Of a stretch of 64,000 nt of DNA, positions 19,311 to 27,642 are shown one piece after another (the first letter of the stretch is position 1; every line of letters starts with the position of its first letter). The notes under the pieces were generated by a model. That model saw nothing but the letters and a program-made list of their open reading frames with translations, was not told where the DNA came from and made no database searches. The translations under genes and the position numbers were made by a program. This DNA is from Serpens gallinarum (lineage in GTDB: Bacteria > Pseudomonadota > Gammaproteobacteria > Pseudomonadales > Pseudomonadaceae), in assembly GCF_014836765.1 (NCBI RefSeq), contig NZ_JACSQG010000005.1:166353-230352 (forward strand), given 5' to 3'.

Positions 19311-19336
19311 AGTGGGCCCCGCTAAACCAGGTCGAG

Positions 19337-20107
19337 TCAGGCGGCGTGCTTGAGGCTCTCGGCGGTACCGAATAACGCGTGTTCTACCGCCGCCTGCGCC
19401 TGGCGGGCCAGTTCGTTGCGGCTGCGCCCCTGCGATTCCAGCGGCGCCAACAGAAAAATATCCACGTCGGCCACCTCGTTGCGCAGCAAGCGGCGCAAAT
19501 GGCTGAGCAGATCGTCGTCGCCGATGAACGGAGCGATGGGGTCTGTTTCTCCCAGGCGTCGGTAGCGGATCGCCACGGGCTGGATGGCCACGCCCGCGTC
19601 GATCGCGCCGGACAGCAGTCGGCCATGAAAGGTGCGCACGGCGGTACCGTCGGTACTGGTGCCTTCGGGAAACAGCATCACCGAGCCGGGCTGGCGCAGG
19701 CGCTCGGCCAGTTGTCCGCTGACCTGTCCGCTATCGCTGGCGCCGCGCCGGATGAACAGCGTGCCGCCTTGCAACGCCAGCCAGCCGGCCAGCGGCCAGC
19801 GGCGCACCTCGGCCTTGGCCAGGAAGGCCAGGGGCATCAGTTGACCGAGCAGCGGGATGTCGGTCCAGGACACGTGGTTGCCGATCCACAGCATGGGCGT
19901 ATCGGGCAGCTTGCCATGCACCGTGACGCGAAACGGCAGGGCAGCGGCCAGCCGCCCGTGAAACCAGCGCGTCAGACGTTGGCGCCGCGCCGCGCGCGGG
20001 CCAGTGCCCAGGCGGGTTGAAAGCGCCACCGCAGCGGCCAGCAGCGCACCGAGGCCGATCACCAGCAGTAAGCGCAGCAGCCGCGCCGGATAGCGCAGCG
20101 CCGTCAT
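19337..20107 (-). CDS. olsA: Lyso-ornithine lipid O-acyltransferase (PlsC family)
   Basis: A 256-residue membrane-bound acyltransferase. An N-terminal hydrophobic helix (~residues 10-30) is followed by the PlsC motifs: NHVSWTD (H78-x4-D83), [15 protein letters not shown] and an IQPVAIRY block. Its ATG overlaps the olsB stop as ATGA, so the two are translationally coupled. In this arrangement OlsA adds the second acyl chain to the lyso-lipid made by OlsB. Assignment over a general PlsC homologue rests on that coupling. Confidence 0.88.
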   Translation of the reverse strand: MTALRYPARLLRLLLVIGLGALLAAAVALSTRLGTGPRAARRQRLTRWFHGRLAAALPFRVTVHGKLPDTPMLWIGNHVSWTDIPLLGQLMPLAFLAKAEVRRWPLAGWLALQGGTLFIRRGASDSGQVSGQLAERLRQPGSVMLFPEGTSTDGTAVRTFHGRLLSGAIDAGVAIQPVAIRYRRLGETDPIAPFIGDDDLLSHLRRLLRNEVADVDIFLLAPLESQGRSRNELARQAQAAVEHALFGTAESLKHAA

Positions 20108-20856
20108 ACGGCCGCCTTGAAGTGGCGGGCATAGCGCGGGCACAGGTCTTCGCGCTTGAGCAGGATGAACACGTCAGCGACCTGGAAGTCGGCATCCCAG
20201 CAGGGCTCACCGCAGATTTTCGCCCCCAGGCGCATGTAGGCCTTGAGAAGCGGTGGCAGCTCGGCAATCACGTTATTCGGCAGGTTCAGCGTGGGCAGCG
20301 GCGTTTTCGGTTCCGCATGCAGGTTTTCCGTACACAGGTAGCGTTCGCGCAGGCGTTGCATCACGGCTTGGGCCTGCACGCCGCCGTCGCGCATGGGAAT
20401 GCTGGCGCAGCCCATCAGGTAGCGGTAGTCGCCCTGGTTGAGGACGTCCGCCAGTTCGCCCCAGAGCACGCCGATGGTGGCGCCGTTGCGGTAACGGGCA
20501 TCCACGCAGGTGCGGCCGATTTCCAGCAGCGGGCCTTCGAGCGCGCTCAGGCCATGCAGGCGAAATTCATCTTCACTGTAAAAGCGCCCCAGACGCTGCG
20601 CGGCGTGATGATCCAACAGGCGGGTGGTGGCGACCAGTTCCCCGGTTTCATGGTCGCGCACGCCGATGTGCTGACAGTGGGGATCGTAATCGTCTTGATC
20701 CAGACCCTGTTCTCCGCCCTGGAGTTGGGCGCCGAATTCGTGGCTGAACACGCGAAAGCGCAGGGCTTGTGCTTCACGCAGGGCCTGCTCGCCGATCAGG
20801 CGCTCGGCCTGCAGACGGCTGGGGGTGGAAACCGCACGACGGGCGATGCAAGTCAT
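20104..20856 (-). CDS. olsB: L-ornithine N-acyltransferase
   Basis: A 250-residue GNAT-fold acyl-ACP-dependent enzyme that makes lyso-ornithine lipid. The start at 20856 follows GAGGAG. Recognisable segments are [14 protein letters not shown] (~27-40), [33 protein letters not shown] and LMGCASIPM. OlsBA make phosphorus-free ornithine lipids that replace phospholipids when phosphate is scarce. A PHO box lies about 90 bp upstream, in keeping with that role. Confidence 0.92.
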   Translation of the reverse strand: MTCIARRAVSTPSRLQAERLIGEQALREAQALRFRVFSHEFGAQLQGGEQGLDQDDYDPHCQHIGVRDHETGELVATTRLLDHHAAQRLGRFYSEDEFRLHGLSALEGPLLEIGRTCVDARYRNGATIGVLWGELADVLNQGDYRYLMGCASIPMRDGGVQAQAVMQRLRERYLCTENLHAEPKTPLPTLNLPNNVIAELPPLLKAYMRLGAKICGEPCWDADFQVADVFILLKREDLCPRYARHFKAAV

Positions 20857-20944
20857 GTTGCTGCTCCTCTGCCGGCTGTAGCCGGTCGACCTGGTTGGCA
20901 AGGCCGATGCTAGGCACACAGGGTGGCGAGGCGGTTACGGTTGC

Positions 20945-20962
20945 ATGACGCCTGCATGACAG
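20945..20962 (-). promoter_or_regulatory. PHO box upstream of olsBA
   Basis: On the minus strand CTGTCAT, a 4-nt spacer GCAG and GCGTCAT form the direct repeat of the PhoB box (CTGTCAT-N4-CTGTCAT), with 12 of 14 positions matching. It is 89 bp before the olsB start, so PhoB probably activates olsBA under phosphate limitation. Confidence 0.75.
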
Positions 20963-21142
20963 CGCGCGGGGCGGATGGCCGCGTAATCAGGGCTACGCTG
21001 CTAGTGGCTGATCCCGTTTCGTCGCGATGAAATGGTGATAGCCCCTTAGCGAACGACTTTTTTCTGTAACGGTCCATGTGTGGCGGGTCGGCAGCTTGAA
21101 TGAACCTGTCGCAATCCGGCCCGCAGCCGAACGGAGGAAGCT

Positions 21143-22258
21143 GTGCATATCGCCGATATGACCATGTTCTATGCGCCGGCCAGCGGCGGAGTGCGCACTT
21201 ATCTGGATGCCAAACATAGACGGCTGCGTCAGTACCCCGGTGTACAGCACAGCCTGCTGATCCCGGGCAATGTCTATCGGCAGCACGATGGGATTTATCA
21301 AATCCCCACGCCGCCGCTGCCGTTTGCCAAGGGGTACCGCTTTCCCATTCGCCGCACACCTTGGCGCAATGTACTGCGCGCTCTGCAGCCTGATGTGATC
21401 GAAGTGGGCGACCCTTACCTGACCGCCTGGGCGGCCCTGGATGCCGGCCGACGTCAGGATGTGCCGGTGATAGGTTTTTATCACTCCGACCTGCCGCTGC
21501 TGGTGCGCAACCGCATCGGCTCCTGGCTGGACACCAATCTGGATGCCTATGTCGCTCGGCTGTACGGCAATTTTGACCGGGTGCTGGCGCCGAGCCGGGT
21601 CATGGCCGACAAGCTGTGCCGGCTGGGGGTGCGCAATGTCTATGTGCAGCCGTTGGGCGTGGACCTGGATGCCTTCCGGCCTGAGTTGCGTGATACCGAC
21701 CTCAAGCGTCAGCTGGGGCTGGAGGAGTCGGTCCGGCTGTTGGTTTTCGCCGGGCGCGGTTCGCGGGAAAAGAACCTGCCGGTCCTGTTGGAGTGTGTAC
21801 AGCACCTGGGCAAGGGCTATCACCTGTTATTGGTGGGCTCGGACATGCCCACCCGCGTTCCGCATAACGTGTCGGTCATCAATCATTTCTGCCCGCTGGG
21901 CGAAGTGGCGCGGCTGATGGCGAGCAGTGACGCCTTGCTGCATGCCGGCGATCAGGAAACCTTCGGCCTGGTCGTGCTGGAAGCCATGGCCAGCGGAATA
22001 CCAGTGGTGGCCGTACGCGCCGGTGCGCTGGCGGAAATCATTCCGAGCCATTGCGGGCGGTTGTGTCGGCCCAACGACGGGAAAGCCATGGCTACTGCGG
22101 TGCGTGAGCTGTTCGAAGACGATGCGCGGCTGATTGGCGAGCAGGCGCGCCAGCATGTCGAGGCCCAGCATGCCTGGGATGCGGTGATTGCCGGATTGCT
22201 CGCCCATTATCATGCGGTGCTGGGCTCGACCGCGTTCGAGGCGGTGGTGCATGGCTGA
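21143..22258 (+). CDS. GT4-type glycosyltransferase
   Basis: A 371-residue GT-B retaining glycosyltransferase. The N-terminal half begins IADMTMFYAPASGGVRTYLDAK, a nucleotide-sugar enzyme opening typical of mannosyl- and sulfoquinovosyl-transferase relatives. The C-terminal half has LVFAGRGSREKNLPVLLEC (~195-214) and the ExxxxxxxE signature HAGDQETFGLVVLEAMASG (~272-290). The deacetylase gene overlaps its end by 8 bp, so the three genes from here to 23998 form an operon. It starts ~180 bp from the PHO box of divergent olsBA and may glycosylate a membrane lipid under the same stress; that is inference. Confidence 0.88.
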   Translation: MHIADMTMFYAPASGGVRTYLDAKHRRLRQYPGVQHSLLIPGNVYRQHDGIYQIPTPPLPFAKGYRFPIRRTPWRNVLRALQPDVIEVGDPYLTAWAALDAGRRQDVPVIGFYHSDLPLLVRNRIGSWLDTNLDAYVARLYGNFDRVLAPSRVMADKLCRLGVRNVYVQPLGVDLDAFRPELRDTDLKRQLGLEESVRLLVFAGRGSREKNLPVLLECVQHLGKGYHLLLVGSDMPTRVPHNVSVINHFCPLGEVARLMASSDALLHAGDQETFGLVVLEAMASGIPVVAVRAGALAEIIPSHCGRLCRPNDGKAMATAVRELFEDDARLIGEQARQHVEAQHAWDAVIAGLLAHYHAVLGSTAFEAVVHG

Positions 22259-23009
22259 GCGTTATTTCCTGGCAGTCCTGCACGATGTGGCGCCGCAAAC
22301 CTGGGCAGATTATCAACCGCTGCTCGCTACGCTGGATGCCTGGAACGTGTCGCTGACCTGGCTGGTGGTGCCCGACTTTCACCATTGCCAGCCTTTGCAG
22401 GAATACGGCGGGTTCCGCCAGCGGCTCGATCAACGCCTGGCGTTGGGTGATGAACTGGTGCTGCATGGCTTGTTTCATTGCGACGATCAACCACCGCCGC
22501 GTACGCCCAGGGAATGGTTCATACGCCGGGTGTATACCCACGAAGGGGAGTTCTACCGGCTCGACGAGGCCCAGGCGTACTCGCGGCTGGAGGCTGGTAT
22601 CGAGGCGTTTCGCCTTTCTGGTTGGCCGCTGCAGGGCTTTGTGGCCCCTGGTTGGCTGATGAGCAGCGGCACGCGTCAGGCGTTGAGTCGCACGGGTTTA
22701 CGCTACACCAGCGATGCTCGGCATCTGTATTTGCTGCCCGAACACCGGCCGCTGGTCGCTCCAGGCCTGGTGATGAGCAGCCGCAGCGCGTGGCGGCGCC
22801 GGCTTTCCAAAGGCTATTGCGAACGTCTGTTGCGACGCCACAGGTGTTCGCCTGTGCTGCGCTTGGGGCTGCATCCGCAGGATTTGCGCCAGCCGGCCAG
22901 CCGTGATTATTGGCTGGCCGTGATACGGCGCTTGCTGGATGAGGGGCGGGTGCCATTGACCAAGCGGGAATGGATCGAACGGCAGGCGGGCGGGCATGGT
23001 GCTTCATGA
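22251..23009 (+). CDS. DUF2334 polysaccharide-deacetylase-like protein
   Basis: A 252-residue protein with the DUF2334 pattern of NodB-like deacetylases: FLAVLHDVAP near the N-terminus (Asp of the metal site), ELVLHGLFH with HxxxH (~residues 66-76), FVAPGWLMS, and a late LRLGLHPQDLR with the catalytic His. It has no signal peptide. The start at 22251 overlaps the glycosyltransferase stop by 8 bp and its own stop overlaps the next start as ATGA. It may deacetylate the sugar product of the upstream enzyme. Confidence 0.85.
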   Translation: MAERYFLAVLHDVAPQTWADYQPLLATLDAWNVSLTWLVVPDFHHCQPLQEYGGFRQRLDQRLALGDELVLHGLFHCDDQPPPRTPREWFIRRVYTHEGEFYRLDEAQAYSRLEAGIEAFRLSGWPLQGFVAPGWLMSSGTRQALSRTGLRYTSDARHLYLLPEHRPLVAPGLVMSSRSAWRRRLSKGYCERLLRRHRCSPVLRLGLHPQDLRQPASRDYWLAVIRRLLDEGRVPLTKREWIERQAGGHGAS

Positions 23010-23998
23010 GCCGCGGATTGTGGCTGTTGCTATGCGCGCTGCTGGCCGCCGCCCTGATTCCCCTGTTGCTTGGCGGAGGGGAGCTGTGGCAACGCTTGCG
23101 AGCTTTTCCGCCAGGTCTGTTGCTGATCATGCTGGGCATGATCGTGCTGTGCTGGAATCTCAATGCGTTGCGCTTGCGCCTCTTGCTGGGCTGGCGCCGG
23201 CTGGGGCAGGGCCGGGCACTGGGTGTGGTGATGGCCACCGAATTTGCCATTTGCGCCACGCCTGCCGGAGCAGGAGGACCCTTGACGCTGATGGCGCTGC
23301 TGATGCGCCATGGCGTGCGTCCTGCACAAGGCACGGCGATTTATGCCGTGGAGCAACTCGGTGATCTGCTGGTATTTGCCTGTGCGCTGGTGGGTATTTT
23401 GCTGTTCGGCCTGTTCAACGCGCTGAGCTCACGGCTGGATTGGATGCTGGGAGTCAGCTTGGTGCTGCTGGGAGGGGGATTGGCGCTCATCGGCCTGGCG
23501 GCCTGGTATCACCGCGTGCTGCTGCGCTTCAGCGGTTATATGCTGGCGCGTCTGGGCGTGTCCTGGCGTCGACGGTTGCGCTGGGGGCGCCGGGTGTTGG
23601 GTTTTCGTAACGCCTTGCGTGACAGCTTACATTTGCCACGGCGGATTCTTTTTGCCGTGTTCTTGCTTACCCTGGCCCATTGGCTGCTGCGCTACAGCGT
23701 GCTTTACCTGACGCTGCGAGGGCTGGGCAGCGCGCTGCCCTGGGCATGGACGTTTCTGATTCAGGTACTGGCGCTGGGAGCGGGGCAACTGAGCTTGTTG
23801 CCGGGCGGCGCCGGCAGCGCTGAACTGGCCTCGGTGGCGTTATTGACGCCTATGGTGGGCAAGTCCAGCGCGGCGGCAGCGATTCTGATCTGGCGCGCGG
23901 TGACCTACTACTTCTATCTGATCGCAGGCGCGCCTTTATTCCTGCATCTGGCCGGGCGACCGCTGCTCAGAAGACTGGTGCGTTTTCGCCAGCCTTGA
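23006..23998 (+). CDS. LPG-synthase-type transmembrane protein (flippase-like, PF03706)
   Basis: A 330-residue membrane protein with about 8 hydrophobic helices and conserved family patches: NLNALRLRLLL, EFAICATPAGAGGPLTLMALLMRHG, VEQLGDLLVFA, GAGQLSLLPGGAGSAELA and RAVTYYFYLIAG. The family is the membrane half of lysyl-phosphatidylglycerol synthases and also includes stand-alone lipid flippase candidates. No aminoacyltransferase domain is present. Its start overlaps the deacetylase stop. It may translocate a glycolipid made by the two upstream enzymes. Confidence 0.85.
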   Translation: MSRGLWLLLCALLAAALIPLLLGGGELWQRLRAFPPGLLLIMLGMIVLCWNLNALRLRLLLGWRRLGQGRALGVVMATEFAICATPAGAGGPLTLMALLMRHGVRPAQGTAIYAVEQLGDLLVFACALVGILLFGLFNALSSRLDWMLGVSLVLLGGGLALIGLAAWYHRVLLRFSGYMLARLGVSWRRRLRWGRRVLGFRNALRDSLHLPRRILFAVFLLTLAHWLLRYSVLYLTLRGLGSALPWAWTFLIQVLALGAGQLSLLPGGAGSAELASVALLTPMVGKSSAAAAILIWRAVTYYFYLIAGAPLFLHLAGRPLLRRLVRFRQP

Positions 23999-24016
23999 GC
24001 AGTGCGGTGGTGCCGC

Positions 24017-24238
24017 TTACTTCTTGCCGATGGTGATGTGGCGCTTGGGTGCCCAGGATTGGCCACTGACGCCCTTGTCGATTTCTTGGATCTCTCCGCC
24101 GGACTTCAGGAAAGCGGCGATCTGGGCATCCAGGGATTCGCTGGTGGAAGTGGCTGCAGCGGGCTTGGAAGTCCGATTGGAGCCTTTGATGCGAGTAGGA
24201 GCTTTTACGGCTGCTTTGGCGGGTGTGCTGGTGGACAT
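24017..24238 (-). CDS. Small basic protein with a SutA-like C-terminal motif
   Basis: A 73-residue protein with a disordered Thr/Ala/Lys-rich N-terminus (1-34) followed by LDAQIAAFLKSGGEIQEIDKGVSG (36-59). The segment FLKSGGEIQEID resembles FLSRGGKVQEVD in SutA, a small RNA-polymerase-associated regulator of slow-growing Pseudomonas. SutA has a long acidic N-terminal region, which this protein lacks, so it is a relative at best. GAGGATC precedes the start. It lies tail to tail with the membrane-protein gene. Confidence 0.7.
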   Translation of the reverse strand: MSTSTPAKAAVKAPTRIKGSNRTSKPAAATSTSESLDAQIAAFLKSGGEIQEIDKGVSGQSWAPKRHITIGKK

Positions 24239-24276
24239 GTCTGCTGATCCTCAGTGAAGAAGTGAACACCTGAACG

Positions 24277-24309
24277 GCAAAAAACACGAAAACGGCCGAA
24301 GAGCCGGTT
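24277..24309 (-). terminator. Terminator-like hairpin upstream of the SutA-like gene
   Basis: Read on the minus strand, CCGGC-TCTTC-GGCCG is followed by TTTTCGTGTTTTTT. It would stop a transcript entering from the 24310-24717 gap or from the GNAT gene before it reaches the SutA-like gene. Confidence 0.45.
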
Positions 24310-24717
24310 TGAGTGCTAGCCGATTGAGTTGTGAACTTCACCGCCTGCGTGTTGGAGATGTGCGAGGGAGTGAAGAAGTGGTGGCCTTCTGTGAAGCCTC
24401 TGGAGGGGCGGCATGTGAAGCTGTTGCGCTTCGTCTGCGCTCCGGTTGCATTAAGGAACGATTGCGGTTGGCGAACGGGTATTCGCAGAACAATTGGGGG
24501 CCGAAAATGCAACACAGCCGCTCCACCATACGCGTCGGAGCGACAATTAGCCAGCGACTTGTGGTTTGGTTGCCCAGGCAGGATAGAGAAAATGCCGTGA
24601 AAAATAGCGAAATAGACGGGATTTGTGCCGTTTAGCCGCGATTCGAGTGAAGCCTTGACTGGCTCTGCGTCGCGGTTTCCAGGCCGCTAGCCGATCGGTT
24701 GGGGAGCACAGCTTTGC
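24310..24717. other. Non-coding gap with no recognisable gene
   Basis: About 400 bp between the hairpin at 24277-24309 and the GNAT stop. Open frames here are short and lack family features or ribosome sites. I see no tRNA, repeat or clear regulatory element. A small RNA ending at the hairpin is possible but unsupported. Confidence 0.4.
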
Positions 24718-25152
24718 TCAAATGCTCGCGGGATAAATTTTGTCAGCCAGACGACTCAGGGATAGCAGGGGTTTACATTGCTGGTAGCGCTTCAGTCGCT
24801 CGGCCAGAGGGAAGGGAAGAGACGTATCGGGGTGAAAACCCAGGCGCTGGTAAAACATCTGCAGATCAGGATGGCAGAACAGCCAGATCGGCTCGGTTGT
24901 CTGGGCGATAACCCGCTGCAGCAGATGGGAGGCAACTCCTCGGCCGCGCTCATGGGAGGCCACCCATAGGCCGGTGAGCCAGTGTCCATTCTCTACCGGG
25001 GTCAAGCACAGCCCGGCGATGATCTCATCGCGTCGGGCGACCCACAGCTGCTGCGCCTGGCCGGTACGCATGCGGCTGCGCTGGGCACGGTAGAACTTGT
25101 CCAGCAAGGGGCGTTGGGCGGGGGTGAGCTGGCTGATGTTGAGGTTGGACAT
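24718..25152 (-). CDS. GNAT-family N-acetyltransferase
   Basis: A 144-residue single-domain acetyltransferase. GLWVASHERGRGVASHLLQRVI (about residues 62-83) is the acetyl-CoA-binding motif A with RGRGVA. FYQRLGFHPD (~103-112) is the motif B region that usually closes the fold. The substrate is unknown. It is divergent from the EamA-type exporter gene. Confidence 0.88.
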   Translation of the reverse strand: MSNLNISQLTPAQRPLLDKFYRAQRSRMRTGQAQQLWVARRDEIIAGLCLTPVENGHWLTGLWVASHERGRGVASHLLQRVIAQTTEPIWLFCHPDLQMFYQRLGFHPDTSLPFPLAERLKRYQQCKPLLSLSRLADKIYPASI

Positions 25153-25241
25153 GGTGCGCGGGATTGAGACTTGGGGGCCGTATTCTAAGGCACCTGCGTC
25201 GCTTTGCTGCCTGGGACCGATCCATAAGTCGGAGTGCGCCG

Positions 25242-26120
25242 ATGGCGTTAAAGGATTTGCTGCTAGCCCTGGTGGTGATCATTGCCTGGGGCTTGAATTT
25301 CGTGGTGATCAAGGTTGGTCTGCAGGACATACCGCCGCTGCTGCTGGGCGCCTTGCGTTTTTTACTGGTGGTGTTTCCCGCGATTTTCTTCATGCGTCGT
25401 CCACAGGTGCCGTGGCGCTGGTTGCTGGCCTACGGCCTGACCCTTTCGCTGGGCCAGTTTGCCTTCTTGTTCTCTGCCATGGCAGTGGGTATGCCGGCGG
25501 GGTTGGCGTCGCTGGTATTACAGGCGCAGGCATTCTTTACGCTGCTGTTCGCCGGACTGTTTCTGGGCGAGCGGCTACGGCGGGTCACGTTGTTCGGTTT
25601 GCTGCTGGCTGCCGCAGGGTTGGCGCTGATTGGCCTGCAAGGCGGCGAGGGCATGACCCTGGCGGGCTTTCTGCTGACGTTGTGCGCGGCGTCGATGTGG
25701 GCGCTGGGTAATGTGGTGACGCGGCACATTGGCCGGGTGGATATTCTTGGTCTGGTGATCTGGGGAGCGTTGGTGCCGCCGGTGCCGTTTCTGGCCTTAT
25801 CCGCCTGGCTGGAGGGGCCGGCCGTCATGGAGCAAGCCCTACGAGGCATCAGTCTGGATTCGCTGTTGGCCATCGCCTATCTGGCGTTTGTCGCCACCAT
25901 GCTGGGTTATGGACTCTGGGGGCGTTTGCTGGCGCGCTACCCGGCCACTCAAGTCGCACCCTTCTCGCTGCTGGTGCCGGTGGTGGGGATCGGCTCTTCG
26001 GCACTGCTCCTTGGGGAAAGATTGGCGCCGCTGCAATGGGTGGGCGCGGTATTGGTCATGGCGGGGTTGCTGATCAATGTGTTTGGTGCCCGGTGGTTCG
26101 GGAGGTTGCGCGCCGGCTAG
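25242..26120 (+). CDS. EamA/DMT-family metabolite exporter
   Basis: A 292-residue protein with ten predicted membrane helices arranged as two EamA repeats, each ending near an LFLGERL or LLLGERL motif (about residues 100-110 and 255-265). It begins ALKDLLLALVVIIAWGLNFVVIKVGL, the family opening. GGAG lies before the ATG at 25242. Length and sequence resemble the O-acetylserine/cysteine exporter EamA, but the substrate is not certain. Confidence 0.87.
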   Translation: MALKDLLLALVVIIAWGLNFVVIKVGLQDIPPLLLGALRFLLVVFPAIFFMRRPQVPWRWLLAYGLTLSLGQFAFLFSAMAVGMPAGLASLVLQAQAFFTLLFAGLFLGERLRRVTLFGLLLAAAGLALIGLQGGEGMTLAGFLLTLCAASMWALGNVVTRHIGRVDILGLVIWGALVPPVPFLALSAWLEGPAVMEQALRGISLDSLLAIAYLAFVATMLGYGLWGRLLARYPATQVAPFSLLVPVVGIGSSALLLGERLAPLQWVGAVLVMAGLLINVFGARWFGRLRAG

Positions 26121-26143
26121 TTCAGGAGGGAACGGATCGGGTA

Positions 26144-26175
26144 TAAAAACCCTCGCTCTTAATCGGGCGAGGGTT
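26144..26175 (-). terminator. Rho-independent terminator of the 42-aa gene
   Basis: A 9-bp stem AACCCTCGC/GCGAGGGTT (26148-26156 with 26167-26175) is followed on the minus strand by a T-run. It lies 12 bp after the stop of the small lysine-rich gene and convergent with the exporter gene, so it may stop both. Confidence 0.8.
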
Positions 26176-26187
26176 ACTGATGATGCC

Positions 26188-26316
26188 TTACGGCATTGCG
26201 CCGTGACTGCCTAGCAGGCTGGTGTCGGTTTTCTTGGCGTGTTTGGCCAGGCGTTTTTCCTTGGCATTCTTCAGCGGTTTTTTCTTCGCTTGCTTGCGAG
26301 AGTCGTGACTTTTCAT
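26188..26316 (-). CDS. 42-aa lysine-rich small protein
   Basis: A very short but convincing gene. ATG at 26316 follows AGAGGA at good spacing, the frame runs 42 codons to TAA, and a strong terminator follows 12 bp later. The product starts MKSHDSRKQAKKKPLKNAKE and ends LLGSHGAMP, with about a third lysine and arginine, so it is likely nucleic-acid binding or ribosome associated. I cannot assign a function. Confidence 0.75.
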   Translation of the reverse strand: MKSHDSRKQAKKKPLKNAKEKRLAKHAKKTDTSLLGSHGAMP

Positions 26317-26673
26317 GGCCTGTTTCCTCTGGAAAATTAAGAGTCAACATGTGCATTTCGGCAGCCGGCGTCCCGGTCACCCTTCCTCCCCAGGCCGCAT
26401 GAGCCTGTAAAACGTTCCTTTCAAGAATAGTTCGTCGCTAGCTCAGGTTGTAGGTGTGCGACGGAATGGCTTGAAAGCCGTGCGAAGAGGCAGGAATGGA
26501 GCGGTTAGTCAGACGCCAAGAAGGGCTCTCCGGCCCGCCTGGCCAATGCGCTGGAGCGGATGATCGCTCCGCTTTGCGGGCGGAGCGACTCGCATCATTC
26601 AGGGCGATCGCCCAAAACGTAGCAGCATTCACAAGGCTTGGCTGTGCTGACGGCTATGCGGTATCAAAGCCTG
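26317..26673. other. Non-coding gap upstream of the 42-aa gene
   Basis: About 357 bp between the 42-aa gene and the HNH nuclease gene, both on the minus strand. It should hold the promoter of the 42-aa gene. I see no other gene, clear terminator or repeat. Confidence 0.4.
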
Positions 26674-27015
26674 TTATTGCTGTTTGCTTTTAAGCAGGTC
26701 AGCCAGGCCCGCCAGCCCCTTGAAGGTTTCCTTGGGCCCCTGGCCACCGCCGGGTGTGGCTTCGGCGAAATACTGATTGTCGGTGTAGCGGGAGTGTTCA
26801 TTATCGTGGCAGAACAGGCACAGCAGCTCCCAATTCGAGCCGTCCTCGGGATTATTGTCGTGATTGTGATCCTTGTGGTGCACGGTCAGCTCGCTCAACC
26901 GCTTGCCGGAAAATTCCCGCGCGCAGCGACCGCAGACCCAGGGGTACATTTTCAGTGCTTTTTCCCGATAACCCTGTTCACGCTGGCTGTAGGGAATGCT
27001 CGATTTGTTGCTCAT
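26674..27015 (-). CDS. yajD: HNH nuclease family protein YajD
   Basis: A 113-residue protein with the HNH zinc-finger nuclease fold: CGRCAREF (first zinc pair, ~residues 28-35), LTVHHKDHNHDNNPEDGSNW (HNH core, ~43-62) and LLCLFCHDNEHSRY (second pair). The start at 27015 follows AGGAC. The C-terminal tail is glycine-rich. YajD is widespread in proteobacteria without a firmly known role. It is 72 bp upstream of the YehS-like gene's stop region on the same strand. Confidence 0.88.
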   Translation of the reverse strand: MSNKSSIPYSQREQGYREKALKMYPWVCGRCAREFSGKRLSELTVHHKDHNHDNNPEDGSNWELLCLFCHDNEHSRYTDNQYFAEATPGGGQGPKETFKGLAGLADLLKSKQQ

Positions 27016-27086
27016 GGCGAGTCCTGCTCGACGATGTGAAGAAGAGGCGTGTAGTTGACGTCGGACATTCGCCTCAGTCAATACGC

Positions 27087-27548
27087 TCAGCCGCGTTGGC
27101 GCTGGGTCAGACCCTTGAGGAAATTGCGCAGTACCTGATCACCACAGGGCCGATAGTTTTTATGGCCGGGCTTGCGAAACAGGGCGCTGAGTTCGGCTTT
27201 GCCCATCGGCAAGCCAACGGAGACGAGCATGGCATGGATGTCTTCATCCTTGAGTTCGAAGGCGACGCGCAGTTTCTTGAGAACCTGATTGTTGGTGACC
27301 GGAGTTTCCACCTCGGCGACAGGCGCGTCCGGGCGCTGGCCGCGCTTGAAGATCACCAGGCCATTGAGCACATGAGCCAGGGTCAAATCGGGGCAGGGTT
27401 GATAACCCTCGTCTTCTTCGTGCTGCAGGTAAGCGCTGATATCCGACTCATTAATCGGATAACCGGCCAGTTGTGCGATCTTTTGCAGCTCGGCATCGCT
27501 GATGTCGAGCAGGTAACGCAGACTGCGCAGGACGTCGTTGTGGGTCAT
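27087..27548 (-). CDS. DUF1456 protein, YehS-like
   Basis: A 153-residue protein made of two similar halves. The first is NDVLRSLRYLLDISDAELQKIAQLAG (4-29) and the second NNQVLKKLRVAFELKDEDIHAMLVSVG (86-112). Each is followed by a GY/NYxPC segment and ends in LxxFLxGL-type helices. This duplicated layout is the DUF1456/YehS family. Function is unknown. Confidence 0.88.
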   Translation of the reverse strand: MTHNDVLRSLRYLLDISDAELQKIAQLAGYPINESDISAYLQHEEDEGYQPCPDLTLAHVLNGLVIFKRGQRPDAPVAEVETPVTNNQVLKKLRVAFELKDEDIHAMLVSVGLPMGKAELSALFRKPGHKNYRPCGDQVLRNFLKGLTQRQRG

Positions 27549-27642
27549 TCGGTGGCACTCTGGGGGAAATTTGGCCGCGCAGTATACAGCCCGGACGCCA
27601 GGCTCCGGGGCGTGTGAACCAGCCGTCGATGCACCCCAATGC

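Noticed and set aside
21095..21112. Second PHO box before the glycosyltransferase
   Set aside because: The spacing is right but only about 9 of 14 positions match, so it is mentioned in a finding and not listed as a feature.
24331..24600. 89-codon plus-strand frame in the 24.3-24.7 kb gap
   Set aside because: No ribosome site, no recognisable domain and overlapping alternatives in other frames.
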